Of a stretch of DNA of 64,000 nt, positions 26,009 through 34,065 are shown one piece after another. Made by a program: the position numbers and the translations under genes. Under the pieces are notes generated by a model that worked only from the letters and a program-made list of their open reading frames with translations, made no database searches and had not been told where the DNA came from. Numbering within the stretch: position 1 is the first letter of the stretch; each line of letters opens with the position of its first letter. This DNA comes from Marinilabiliaceae bacterium ANBcel2 (GTDB lineage Bacteria > Bacteroidota > Bacteroidia > Bacteroidales > Marinilabiliaceae), in contig JARULA010000001.1 of the NCBI GenBank assembly GCA_029688995.1, forward strand, positions 124,001 to 188,000, in the 5' to 3' direction.

Positions 26009-26992
26009 TCACTTCTTCTCATTCACTTTAAAAGCATCCTCTTTAGGCATTTTAATAATATATTTTTCGCCAGATGCAACAGTTAGTGATGTAGTTCTAA
26101 GCCACGGATTCAAATCTTTAACCTCTTTATATGTAGCTCCATGTTCCTGTGCAAAATCTGCAATATCATCAATAGTTTCGGTAATTTCCATATCGTATGT
26201 CGGGATAACAGGATATAGATCTTTCTCTGTAAGATTAAAACCATACTTTTGAGGATCATTTAATATCTCCTTAATTGCAAGAATTCTAAAAATATATCTT
26301 GAGGTCTCCTCATTTAATAACAGTTCATAATAACAATCACTTTTTTGTCGATCAATTTGTCTGTTCATCCCTCTACGACCAGCATTATATGCTGCTGCAG
26401 ACATAGTCCATGAATCATATCGCTCATAAGAATCTTTTAAATAATCAGCTGCAGCAACAGTACTTTTTTCCAGATGATAACGTTCATCAACCTGATTATT
26501 AACCACTAAGCCATAATCCCGTGCTGTTCCGGTCAAAAACTGCCATATCCCAACTGCCCCGGCAGGAGAAATCACTCTCTCCATAAAACCACTCTCTATT
26601 AAAGCTAAATATTTAAAATCATCAGGCAGATCATTATCCTCAAGAATTGGCTCAATAACAGGAAAATATCGATTAGCACGTTTTATTAATAACAATGTTT
26701 GTGACTGCCAGTAGGTATTAACAAGCAGCTCCCTGTCAAAGCTCTCTCTTACGTATGTACGTTCAAGTGGAACTCTCTCTCCTGCAAAATAAAGAGAGTC
26801 GGGCATAGGCAGAGCATAAATCGAATAGCGCTCTTTAAAATTATCAAAAAAATCCCCCTCTTTTATCTCTTCCTCTATATTGTCGGCGGGTGATGACTGC
26901 ACAAAAACATTAAAAACTAAAACAACTGCAATTACAGAGGTGGATATCGATAACAAATTAAAGGCACCTCTTTTAACTTTACTATTCTCCAT
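26009..26992 (-). CDS. MltD-like lytic transglycosylase
   Basis: Cleaves peptidoglycan glycan strands in the periplasm. The 327 residues open with an uncleaved-looking membrane anchor (about 11-31). The SLT catalytic domain follows, with Glu133 in ALIESGF as catalytic acid, SPAGAVGIWQFLTGTARDYG, VDERYHLEKSTVAAADYL and AAAYNAGR. The C-terminus (about 270-320) resembles a LysM-like module (IADFAQEHGATYKEVKDLNP). Its stop overlaps the alternative GTG start of uvrA, so the pair is one transcript from the promoter box at 27051. Confidence 0.9.
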   Translation of the reverse strand: MENSKVKRGAFNLLSISTSVIAVVLVFNVFVQSSPADNIEEEIKEGDFFDNFKERYSIYALPMPDSLYFAGERVPLERTYVRESFDRELLVNTYWQSQTLLLIKRANRYFPVIEPILEDNDLPDDFKYLALIESGFMERVISPAGAVGIWQFLTGTARDYGLVVNNQVDERYHLEKSTVAAADYLKDSYERYDSWTMSAAAYNAGRRGMNRQIDRQKSDCYYELLLNEETSRYIFRILAIKEILNDPQKYGFNLTEKDLYPVIPTYDMEITETIDDIADFAQEHGATYKEVKDLNPWLRTTSLTVASGEKYIIKMPKEDAFKVNEKK

Positions 26993-27050
26993 TTCTACTA
27001 TTCTCCCTATTTAATATTATACTCTCTACACTTTTATAATAAGCACGCGG

Positions 27051-27058
27051 CAAATATA
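27051..27058 (-). promoter_or_regulatory. Candidate -7 box for the transglycosylase-uvrA unit
   Basis: Minus-strand TATATTTG fits TAnnTTTG. No TTTG is found 19-21 bases upstream, so the call rests on the -7 element and its position about 60 bases before the ATG at 26992. Confidence 0.4.
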
Positions 27059-27108
27059 CAACGATGTTATAAATCCTCCGCTTACTATTCAATAAAAAAT
27101 TAAATAAC

Positions 27109-27116
27109 TAATTTTG
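27109..27116 (+). promoter_or_regulatory. Candidate -7 box for rluF
   Basis: TAATTTTG fits TAnnTTTG and lies 23 bases before the rluF ATG. A matching -33 TTTG is not evident, hence modest confidence. Confidence 0.4.
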
Positions 27117-27139
27117 AACTCTACTTATAGAAAAACAAA

Positions 27140-27871
27140 ATGGAAGAGAAAAAGATTAGAATTAATAAGTTTTTAAGTGAGGCAGGATATTGTTCAAGAC
27201 GTAAAGCAGATGAACTAATTGAGCAGAATCGTGTGAAAATAAACGGAATAGTGCCAGAGAAGGGAACCAAAATCTCTTCGTCAGACAAAATAGAGGTCAA
27301 CGGAAAAGAGATAAAAGGGGTGAAAAAAGTACACACCTATATAGCCTTTAACAAACCACCCGGGATAGTATGTACCACCGATCAAAAAAGAGAAAAGGAT
27401 AATATTATAGCTTATATTGGTCATCCCGAAAGAATTTTCCCCATTGGTCGTCTCGATAAACCCAGTGAAGGATTAATACTTTTAACCAGTGATGGTGATA
27501 TAGTAAATAAAATATTGCGAGCCCGAAACAGTCATGAAAAAGAGTATATTGTTACTGTTAATAAGCCTATAACAAAAGAGTTTATATCACGCATGCAAAA
27601 CGGAATCCCAATTTTAGGTACCGTAACACGAAAATGCAAAATTAAAAAAGAGGGTAGCCACATTTTTAAGATTATATTAACTCAGGGATTAAACCGTCAA
27701 ATTAGAAGGATGTGTGAATACTTAGGATATAAAGTAACCTTTTTAAAAAGGGTAAGAATTATGAATATATCTTTGGATGTTGAAAAAGGAAAATGGCGCA
27801 ATCTTACAACCAAAGAGTTAAAGGAGATAGAAAAAATAGTGGCAAACTCTTCCAAAACCTACAAATCATAA
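27140..27871 (+). CDS. rluF: 23S rRNA pseudouridine synthase, RluF-like (RsuA family)
   Basis: Isomerises uridine to pseudouridine, U2604 of 23S rRNA in E. coli RluF. An S4 RNA-binding domain occupies residues 5-50 (INKFLSEAGYCSRRKADELI). The catalytic motif GRLDKPSEGLILLTSDGD holds Asp106, and NKILRARNSHEKEYIVTVNK is a very close match to RluF (also TQGLNRQIRRMCEYLGY). Length 243 fits. It is a single plus-strand gene divergent from the transglycosylase and convergent with the Rnf operon. Confidence 0.93.
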   Translation: MEEKKIRINKFLSEAGYCSRRKADELIEQNRVKINGIVPEKGTKISSSDKIEVNGKEIKGVKKVHTYIAFNKPPGIVCTTDQKREKDNIIAYIGHPERIFPIGRLDKPSEGLILLTSDGDIVNKILRARNSHEKEYIVTVNKPITKEFISRMQNGIPILGTVTRKCKIKKEGSHIFKIILTQGLNRQIRRMCEYLGYKVTFLKRVRIMNISLDVEKGKWRNLTTKELKEIEKIVANSSKTYKS

Positions 27872-27886
27872 AAAAAGGAAGTATCT

Positions 27887-28240
27887 CTATTTTGTCAAAT
27901 ATGATGAACCAAAAGTAATTATTTTTGCAAAAAGAGATAAAAAGAGGAGTTTAAAAGTAATGCCCGCTATAGATATAAAACAAGAGATTATAATATTAAT
28001 ATTAAAATCGCGCAATTTGGCTCCTGTAATCACTAAGAACAGACCCACAATCAGGAAAAGCATCTCCCTGCCCGGACGATAATTTTTTCTAATCATCGTA
28101 TATGCTAAAAAAACAATTTTAAATCCTCCACCGGCCGAAAAAAACATAGAGTGGTTTAACCCTAAATCAGTAAACTTTAAAATGAATCCTAAAAAGACCA
28201 AAAAAAGTCCGGTAACAAGCAGCCAACTACTATCTTTCAT
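27887..28240 (-). CDS. Four-helix membrane protein at the end of the Rnf operon
   Basis: Unrecognised. The 117 residues give four hydrophobic segments (about 5-22, 30-47, 60-75 and 82-110) with short polar loops, including a basic RKNYRPGRE loop. It begins 12 bases after the rnfA stop on the same strand, so it is almost certainly co-transcribed with the Rnf genes. A role in assembly or stability of the complex is possible, but no motif supports that. Confidence 0.7.
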   Translation of the reverse strand: MKDSSWLLVTGLFLVFLGFILKFTDLGLNHSMFFSAGGGFKIVFLAYTMIRKNYRPGREMLFLIVGLFLVITGAKLRDFNINIIISCFISIAGITFKLLFLSLFAKIITFGSSYLTK

Positions 28241-28252
28241 ACTGTTTAAAAG

Positions 28253-28828
28253 TTAAACCATTCCTGCAAATCCCATAAATGCAAGAGCAAGAATCCCGGC
28301 AACAACAAGAGCTACAGGAGCTCCCTGCATTCCCTCAGGAATATCCATTAAATCGAGCTGTTCTCTTATACCGGCAAAAGAGATTAATGCGATACCAAAA
28401 CCTACAGCCGAAGCCATAGAGAAAACAACCGCTTCAACCATATTATATTCATTGCCAACAGACATTATAGCAACACCTAATATTGCACAATTTGTAGTAA
28501 TTAAAGGCAAAAATACTCCCAATGCCTGATATAGTGGCGGACTAATTTTTTTGAGAACTATTTCAACTAACTGAACAAGTGATGCTACAACTAAAATAAA
28601 AGAGATAGTTTGTAAAAAAGTGATTCCAAATGGTATCAAAATAAGGTTTTGAATAAAGAAAGTTACAATAGTTGCAATTACCATTACAAAAGCTACTGCA
28701 CCTGTCATACCAACACCTGTAGAGATCCTCTTTGAAACTCCAAGAAAAGGACAGATCCCTAAAAACTGAGCAAGAACAACATTGTTTACAAAAATTGCTC
28801 CTATTATAATTAAAAAATAACTCATCAT
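28253..28828 (-). CDS. rnfA: Rnf complex subunit RnfA
   Basis: Integral membrane subunit of the ion-translocating ferredoxin:NAD+ oxidoreductase; 191 residues with six membrane helices. The family N-terminus is clear (VNNVVLAQFLGICPFLGVSK), with the Cys that in RnfA/NqrE contributes to an intramembrane iron site. A second half with inverted topology has NCAILGVAIMSVG holding the partner Cys. Two tandem ATGs at 28828 and 28825. It follows rnfE by 10 bases. Confidence 0.96.
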   Translation of the reverse strand: MMSYFLIIIGAIFVNNVVLAQFLGICPFLGVSKRISTGVGMTGAVAFVMVIATIVTFFIQNLILIPFGITFLQTISFILVVASLVQLVEIVLKKISPPLYQALGVFLPLITTNCAILGVAIMSVGNEYNMVEAVVFSMASAVGFGIALISFAGIREQLDLMDIPEGMQGAPVALVVAGILALAFMGFAGMV

Positions 28829-28838
28829 AACTATTAAA

Positions 28839-29423
28839 TTAAGCTTTAGTCAATCTGTTTAATACAGCAATCAAATATCCTAATCCGATAAAGGCACCGG
28901 GAGCCAATACAAAAACCAACATACCATACTCTTCGGGAAATAGAACAAACCCAAACAATTGACCACTTCCAAAAAGCTCTCTTACACCTCCCAACATAGT
29001 AAGTGCCATAGCAAATCCCAGTCCCATTCCGGCTCCATCAACAACCGATGATACAAGATTATTTTTTGAGGCAAAAGCTTCAGCCCTGCCTAAAACCAGG
29101 CAGTTAACTACTATAAGCGGAATAAAAAGTCCCAAAGCCTCAAAAAGTGCAGGGGCATATGCCTGCATTGTCATCTCAACAATAGTAACAAAAGTAGCAA
29201 TTACAACAATAAAAGAGGGGATTCTAACTTTTTCAGGAATAAACCCTTTTATCAATGATACTACCATATTAGCCATGACTAACACAAAAGTGGTGGCCAG
29301 CCCCATACCTAAACCATTAATTGCAGATGATGTAACACCCAGAGCCGGACAAAGTCCCAAAAGAAGAATAAATACAGGATTCTCTTTAAAAAAACCCTTA
29401 GAAAAATTTGTCCACTGTTTCAT
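28839..29423 (-). CDS. rnfE: Rnf complex subunit RnfE
   Basis: Membrane subunit homologous to NqrD and to RnfA; 194 residues with six helices. It has the [20 protein letters not shown] motif and [14 protein letters not shown], which supply the two cysteines of the intramembrane Fe site shared with RnfA. It lies between rnfG and rnfA in the usual order of the operon. The gap of 48 bases to rnfG holds no feature. Confidence 0.95.
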   Translation of the reverse strand: MKQWTNFSKGFFKENPVFILLLGLCPALGVTSSAINGLGMGLATTFVLVMANMVVSLIKGFIPEKVRIPSFIVVIATFVTIVEMTMQAYAPALFEALGLFIPLIVVNCLVLGRAEAFASKNNLVSSVVDGAGMGLGFAMALTMLGGVRELFGSGQLFGFVLFPEEYGMLVFVLAPGAFIGLGYLIAVLNRLTKA

Positions 29424-29471
29424 GCTTCATCAATTTATATTAAAAACATTAACTTTTAAGATTAAGAAAAA

Positions 29472-30161
29472 CTACTCCCAATCACCACTATCAGTAGCCC
29501 CACTGGCAGCATCATCCCGATCAAGATATGTGCGGTATGCAACCTCTATGGCATGCAAGAAAGCACGAGAGGTAATAGTGGCAGCGGTAATAGCATCAAT
29601 TGCTCCTCCATCCTGTTCTACCAACATATCGGTATCTCCGGGATTTTTACCTATAACAGAGCGACTGTCTCCCCCTTCATCTCCTGCAGAAATGCCAAAT
29701 AATGGATCAAGCAATCTTCCCTCCTGGGATCCATCTTTATCAGAAGGTTTAAACCAATCATCCATCTTAGTCCCCAGTCCGGGAGTTTCACGATGATCTA
29801 AAACCTGATAATCGATCACTGTCCCATCTGGTGTTAAACCCACCATTATTATTATATCCCCGCTAAATCCCATATGAGACCTTGTCTCAATAGCAGCACC
29901 AACCAACTCTCCATCCTTTTTAGCAGGGAAAACTTTTAATATAAAACCCTCATCAGATGTCAATTCATACATCTCCTCAGCAGGATCATTATCAAATTCA
30001 GGAACAACCAATTGAATAGCGGCCTGTTGGCGCTCTTCGGCAGACATCTCTATTGGCGTTTTAGTAAGTTGATAAATTAATCCCAACGACCCTCCTGCAA
30101 CAGCAGTGATAATAACAAGGGTTATAACCATATTAGGCAGTGTAGATTCCCGTTTAGCCAT
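29472..30161 (-). CDS. rnfG: Rnf complex subunit RnfG, covalent-FMN protein
   Basis: Periplasm-facing flavoprotein subunit, 229 residues with one N-terminal membrane helix (11-31). The FMN-binding domain includes GFSGDIIIMVGL, the DHRETPGLGTKM element and the flavinylation site near AIDAITAATITS, where Thr195 would carry the FMN. The site reads TAAT rather than the common SGAT, a small deviation. The tail after residue 212 is acidic and Asp/Gly/Ser-rich. Confidence 0.93.
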   Translation of the reverse strand: MAKRESTLPNMVITLVIITAVAGGSLGLIYQLTKTPIEMSAEERQQAAIQLVVPEFDNDPAEEMYELTSDEGFILKVFPAKKDGELVGAAIETRSHMGFSGDIIIMVGLTPDGTVIDYQVLDHRETPGLGTKMDDWFKPSDKDGSQEGRLLDPLFGISAGDEGGDSRSVIGKNPGDTDMLVEQDGGAIDAITAATITSRAFLHAIEVAYRTYLDRDDAASGATDSGDWE

Positions 30162-30181
30162 TATATTCAGAATTTATAATA

Positions 30182-31177
30182 TTATTCTACAACTTTTTCC
30201 CCAAATCTTTTGGGCTTTATATATTTATCTATAAGGGGAACAAATGCATTCATAATCAAAATCGCAAATGAAATACCCTCAGGATATGCTCCCCATGTGC
30301 GTATTGTAACAGTTATAACTCCAATACCTATACCATAAATCCACATTCCTTTAATTGCCATTGGAGAGCTGGAATAGTCAGTTGCCATAAAAATAGCACC
30401 CAACATTAACCCTCCCGAAAGTATATGAAATAGAGGGGTAGCATTAGCAGTAGGATCAACCGCATGCAACACTCCTGTAAAGATAGCTGTAGATCCAATT
30501 ACAGCAACAGGAATATGCCATGAAATAATCTTCTTCCACAACATATATCCAAATCCTAAAAGAAGAGCTATTGCAGCAACCTCACCAGCGGAACCTCCCG
30601 AAACTCCTAAAAAAAGTTCTTTATAAGAAGGAATTTGAGCTACTATTTCACTATATGAGCTCCCACTTGCAAGTCCCTCTTTCATAATTGCCAAAGGAGT
30701 TGCACCGGTAGATGCATCAATATAACTTCCTCTCGAAGCTACGGGCTCGGGCCAACTTGTCATTTGCACAGGATAAGAAATTAAAAGAAAAACCCGGCCA
30801 ACCAAAGCAGGGTTAAATGGATTTTGCCCCAATCCGCCAAATGACATCTTACCCATTCCTATTGCAACAATAGCACCAATAATAATTAAAGCCACAGGAA
30901 AATTTGATGGTAAATTAAATGCCAGTAATAATCCGGTAACCGCAGCTGAACCATCAGTTATTGAAGGTTTCTGCTTGAGGATATATTTAGATATAATATA
31001 TTCGGCAAGTAAACATGTTGCAACCGAGGTTAATGTAACAACAAGAGCTCCTATCCCAAAAAACCAAAAAGAAGCGGCCAAAGCAGGCAGTAATGCTATT
31101 ATTACTCCGTACATGTTTTTATTAACCGAATCGCCGCTATGTACATGAGGCGAATGAGAAACAAGTAATTTGCTCAT
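30182..31177 (-). CDS. rnfD: Rnf complex subunit RnfD, covalent-FMN membrane protein
   Basis: Membrane core subunit related to NqrB, 331 residues with about ten helices. The flavinylation motif STGATPLA places the FMN-bearing Thr at 160. Other family marks are PHVHSGDSVNKNMYGVIIAL, GGLGQNPFNPALVGRVF and the late ATDYSSSPM. It follows rnfC by 23 bases and precedes rnfG by 20. Confidence 0.96.
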   Translation of the reverse strand: MSKLLVSHSPHVHSGDSVNKNMYGVIIALLPALAASFWFFGIGALVVTLTSVATCLLAEYIISKYILKQKPSITDGSAAVTGLLLAFNLPSNFPVALIIIGAIVAIGMGKMSFGGLGQNPFNPALVGRVFLLISYPVQMTSWPEPVASRGSYIDASTGATPLAIMKEGLASGSSYSEIVAQIPSYKELFLGVSGGSAGEVAAIALLLGFGYMLWKKIISWHIPVAVIGSTAIFTGVLHAVDPTANATPLFHILSGGLMLGAIFMATDYSSSPMAIKGMWIYGIGIGVITVTIRTWGAYPEGISFAILIMNAFVPLIDKYIKPKRFGEKVVE

Positions 31178-31200
31178 AATCTATTTAATAAAAATATTTT

Positions 31201-32529
31201 CTACTTTTTACTTCTTAATATATTGCCAGCTTCAGCTTTTCCAAAACGGATATAATCGAGTAATGGCCGGGATGAAGGACAGGTAAAACTGCAAGATCCG
31301 CACTCAATACAATCCATTATATCCTCTTCAATAGCTCGTTCAAAAAGCTCTTTTTGTGAAACAGTCATTAAAAGATAGGGAGATAACCCCATAGGGCAAG
31401 CCGAAACACATTTAGCACACTTAATACAATTTTGAGACTCTTTTCGAGATGTAATCTCTTGGGGCAGCAATAATAAACCAGACATTCCTTTAGCAACCGG
31501 AGTATTAAGTTTAGGTAGTGCTTTACCCATCATTGGTCCGCCCGAAACCACTTTTACCACATCATCAGGTAAGCCACCTGCAACTTCAATTAAATCTTCA
31601 ACAGAAGTTCCTATACGAACAAGGTAGTTTCCTGGTTTTTTAATTGTAGGTCCGGTCACAGTTACAACCCTCTCTATAAGAGGCTTCTTTTTTTGAACAG
31701 CTTCATAAACAGCATAAGCAGTTCCAACATTATGAACAACAGCTCCTACCTCTACCGGCAGTTTTCCTGAGGGTACCTCACGTTGGGTAATTGCCTTAAT
31801 TAACTGCTTCTCACCTCCCTGAGGATATTTCACCTTTAATGGTTGCACCTCTATTCCTGCATAATTTTTTGAGAGTTCAATCATCCTTTTAATGGCATCA
31901 GGCTTATTATTCTCGATTCCAATAACAGCTTTTGTGACTCCCAAAGCTTTCATAAGAATAGTAATGCCTGTTAAAACCTCCTCACCCTTCTCCACCATTA
32001 TACGATGATCACCTGTTAAAAAAGGCTCACACTCAACACCATTAATCAAAAGAATTTCACAAACCTTACCCGGTGGAGGTGATAGTTTAACATGAGATGG
32101 AAAAGTTGCTCCACCCAAACCAACAATACCAGCTTCACCAACTCTTTTAATTATCTCAGAGGGCGAAAGGGAGATCTCTTTAATCAATATATCTGAGGTG
32201 TCTATAGACTCATCCCATATATCACCTTCTCTTTTTATGGTAACAGCTTTTTGCGTATAACCCGATACAGAAGGGATATCTTCAATCTTTGTAACCATTC
32301 CCGATACAGATGAATGGATGTTAGCCGATACAAACCCTCCGGACTTTGCAATAAGTTCTCCTGCCATCACCTGATCGCCTCGTTTAACCAGAATTTCTGA
32401 AGGCGCCCCTATATGCTGAGACACCGGAATCGAAACAGTTGCCGGAGCTGCAACTCTCTCTATAGCACTGCTTGCTGTAATTTTGTTTTCATTGGGATGA
32501 ACTCCTCCGGTTGTAAATGTTTTTAACAC
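31201..32529 (-). CDS. rnfC: Rnf complex subunit RnfC
   Basis: NAD(H)- and FMN-binding peripheral subunit with two [4Fe-4S] ferredoxin motifs; 442 residues. Order: N-terminal barrel (FTTGGVHPNENK), the NADH/FMN Rossmann part (GGATFPSHVKLSPP), the SLBB domain (VTVTGPTIKKPGNYLVRIGT), then CIKCAKCVSACP and CIECGSCSFTCP clusters near 370 and 410. The start is GTG at 32529, backed by AGGAGGTG five bases upstream and by the family-like N-terminus MLKTFTTGGVHP. Only 50 bases separate it from rnfB. Confidence 0.96.
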   Translation of the reverse strand: MLKTFTTGGVHPNENKITASSAIERVAAPATVSIPVSQHIGAPSEILVKRGDQVMAGELIAKSGGFVSANIHSSVSGMVTKIEDIPSVSGYTQKAVTIKREGDIWDESIDTSDILIKEISLSPSEIIKRVGEAGIVGLGGATFPSHVKLSPPPGKVCEILLINGVECEPFLTGDHRIMVEKGEEVLTGITILMKALGVTKAVIGIENNKPDAIKRMIELSKNYAGIEVQPLKVKYPQGGEKQLIKAITQREVPSGKLPVEVGAVVHNVGTAYAVYEAVQKKKPLIERVVTVTGPTIKKPGNYLVRIGTSVEDLIEVAGGLPDDVVKVVSGGPMMGKALPKLNTPVAKGMSGLLLLPQEITSRKESQNCIKCAKCVSACPMGLSPYLLMTVSQKELFERAIEEDIMDCIECGSCSFTCPSSRPLLDYIRFGKAEAGNILRSKK

Positions 32530-32534
32530 TGTTA

Positions 32535-32542
32535 CACCTCCT
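32535..32542 (-). promoter_or_regulatory. Strong Shine-Dalgarno for the GTG start of rnfC
   Basis: Minus-strand AGGAGGTG stands five bases before GTG 32529. It fixes the non-ATG start and is one of few strong SDs in the window; it may raise RnfC yield within the operon. Confidence 0.75.
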
Positions 32543-32579
32543 AATTATATGTTAAAATATTATTCTCTTTTTACTAAAA

Positions 32580-33446
32580 TCAAACTTTCACACTCTCTGC
32601 GTCAGCTTTTTGTGCTCCCGGCTTTTTTCTGGGCGGAAAATTAATCTCATGAATAGCATTAGTAGGACAAACTATAACACATTTACGACAAAGCTTACAC
32701 TTCTCATAATCTATATAGGCAAGATTATTTTCTACAGTTATTGCATCAAAAGGACACTCTTTTTGACATTTTTTACACCCTATACAGGCAACTGTGCAAG
32801 ATTTACGTGCTACCCCACCTTTATCCCGGTTAACACAACTAACAAAGATGCGTCTCCCTTTAGGCCCTTTTTTGCGCATCTCAATAATATTTTTTGGACA
32901 AGCATCAACACATGCTCCGCAAGCAACACAATTATCCTCAATTACAACAGGTAAACCCATTTTTTTATCCATATACATGGCATCAAATTTACATGCACGA
33001 ACACAATCTGCCAATCCATAACATCCATATGAACAACCGGTCTCTCCTGAATAGAGTGATGCTGCAACTGCACATGACTCAGCTCCCTGATATCTATTAA
33101 CCTGAGGTCGATTACTGCAGCTTCCATTGCATCGAACCACTGCAAGCATGGGGGCTGCTTTGGAAACCTCTTTACCCAATATGGAGGCAACTTTCTGCAT
33201 TGTTTCATCTCCTCCAACAGGACAATTCAGTGACGAGATATCATCGGCCTTTACCAACGCTTCAGCAAAAGCCCTGCATCCGGGAAAACCACACCCCCCA
33301 CAATTAGTTGCAGGTAAAACCTCTTCAACATCATCAATACGGGGATCCTCAAAAACCTGAAATTTTTTAGAGGCCAAAAAAAGTATAAAAGCTGCTATAG
33401 CTCCCAAACCTGCCAAAGATACTATTGTAATAATAACAACATCCAT
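32580..33446 (-). CDS. rnfB: Rnf complex subunit RnfB
   Basis: Ferredoxin-facing iron-sulfur subunit, 288 residues. One N-terminal membrane helix (2-26) is followed by the Cys4 domain [10 protein letters not shown] plus Cys75 and then three pairs or more of ferredoxin CxxCxxC motifs: [26 protein letters not shown] and [12 protein letters not shown]. It also has a CNGSC-containing insert with [15 protein letters not shown]. It accepts electrons from reduced ferredoxin and passes them to RnfC. The gene lies 17 bases after the RseC-like gene. Confidence 0.96.
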   Translation of the reverse strand: MDVVIITIVSLAGLGAIAAFILFLASKKFQVFEDPRIDDVEEVLPATNCGGCGFPGCRAFAEALVKADDISSLNCPVGGDETMQKVASILGKEVSKAAPMLAVVRCNGSCSNRPQVNRYQGAESCAVAASLYSGETGCSYGCYGLADCVRACKFDAMYMDKKMGLPVVIEDNCVACGACVDACPKNIIEMRKKGPKGRRIFVSCVNRDKGGVARKSCTVACIGCKKCQKECPFDAITVENNLAYIDYEKCKLCRKCVIVCPTNAIHEINFPPRKKPGAQKADAESVKV

Positions 33447-33463
33447 AACTGCTATCTACTTAA

Positions 33464-33868
33464 CTATTTGGTAATTGTAAAAATAAAACTCCTTTTCATA
33501 AACTTATTTGCCAAACGGAGAATAAAAAAATAGGGAACCAACACTAAGAGTGCCGCTGCCCCAGCCAAATTTTCATTATCAGTTATATAATAAGTTATAA
33601 ACATTGCAATCATCAATAAAATAACAGGAAGAATATATGCCCACCATACAGCTTTAAGTCCCTGATCTCCTTTTCCAAATAAGGTAACACTATCTCCTTC
33701 TTTATACCTCTCCTCTGTTTTAACATCTATAATGCGATCTCCCGAAGATGTCATGCCACATATACTATTAGCCTGACAGGAAGCACAAGCAGATTGTCCG
33801 GCAATTTTAACCTGAACCAAATCGCCCTGAACTTTAACAACAGTACCGGAATGTTTTATATTATCCAT
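33464..33868 (-). CDS. rseC: SoxR-reducing/RseC-family membrane protein heading the Rnf operon
   Basis: A 134-residue RseC/MucC family protein. The N-terminal soluble part has the three conserved cysteines at 28, 31 and 37 (SACASCQANSICG); two membrane helices follow (about 65-85 and 92-112). In E. coli RseC works with Rsx to reduce SoxR; here a role as Rnf accessory or maturation factor is inferred from position. ATG 33868 fits the family start; the upstream frame adds 12 residues of no similarity. First gene of the operon. Confidence 0.88.
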   Translation of the reverse strand: MDNIKHSGTVVKVQGDLVQVKIAGQSACASCQANSICGMTSSGDRIIDVKTEERYKEGDSVTLFGKGDQGLKAVWWAYILPVILLMIAMFITYYITDNENLAGAAALLVLVPYFFILRLANKFMKRSFIFTITK

Positions 33869-33901
33869 AAAAAGGAAACAATAAAAAGAATATTTATAAA
33901 A

Positions 33902-33909
33902 CAAAAGTA
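33902..33909 (-). promoter_or_regulatory. Candidate -7 box of the Rnf operon
   Basis: Minus-strand TACTTTTG is an exact TAnnTTTG match 34 bases before the ATG at 33868. The -33 TTTG is not at the expected spacing, so another sigma factor or a weak promoter is possible. Confidence 0.45.
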
Positions 33910-34065
33910 TGTATTCTCTTTTAAATCTTTAATCTGAAACAAACAATTTCAAATAGTTTTTACTTATTCTAAATAGTATTTTTTTAAGATAAGTGACATC
34001 AATAGTTAACAATACCTTATATTTTTGCAATCTTCATATAGCAAAAATAAATATACTTTGATACA

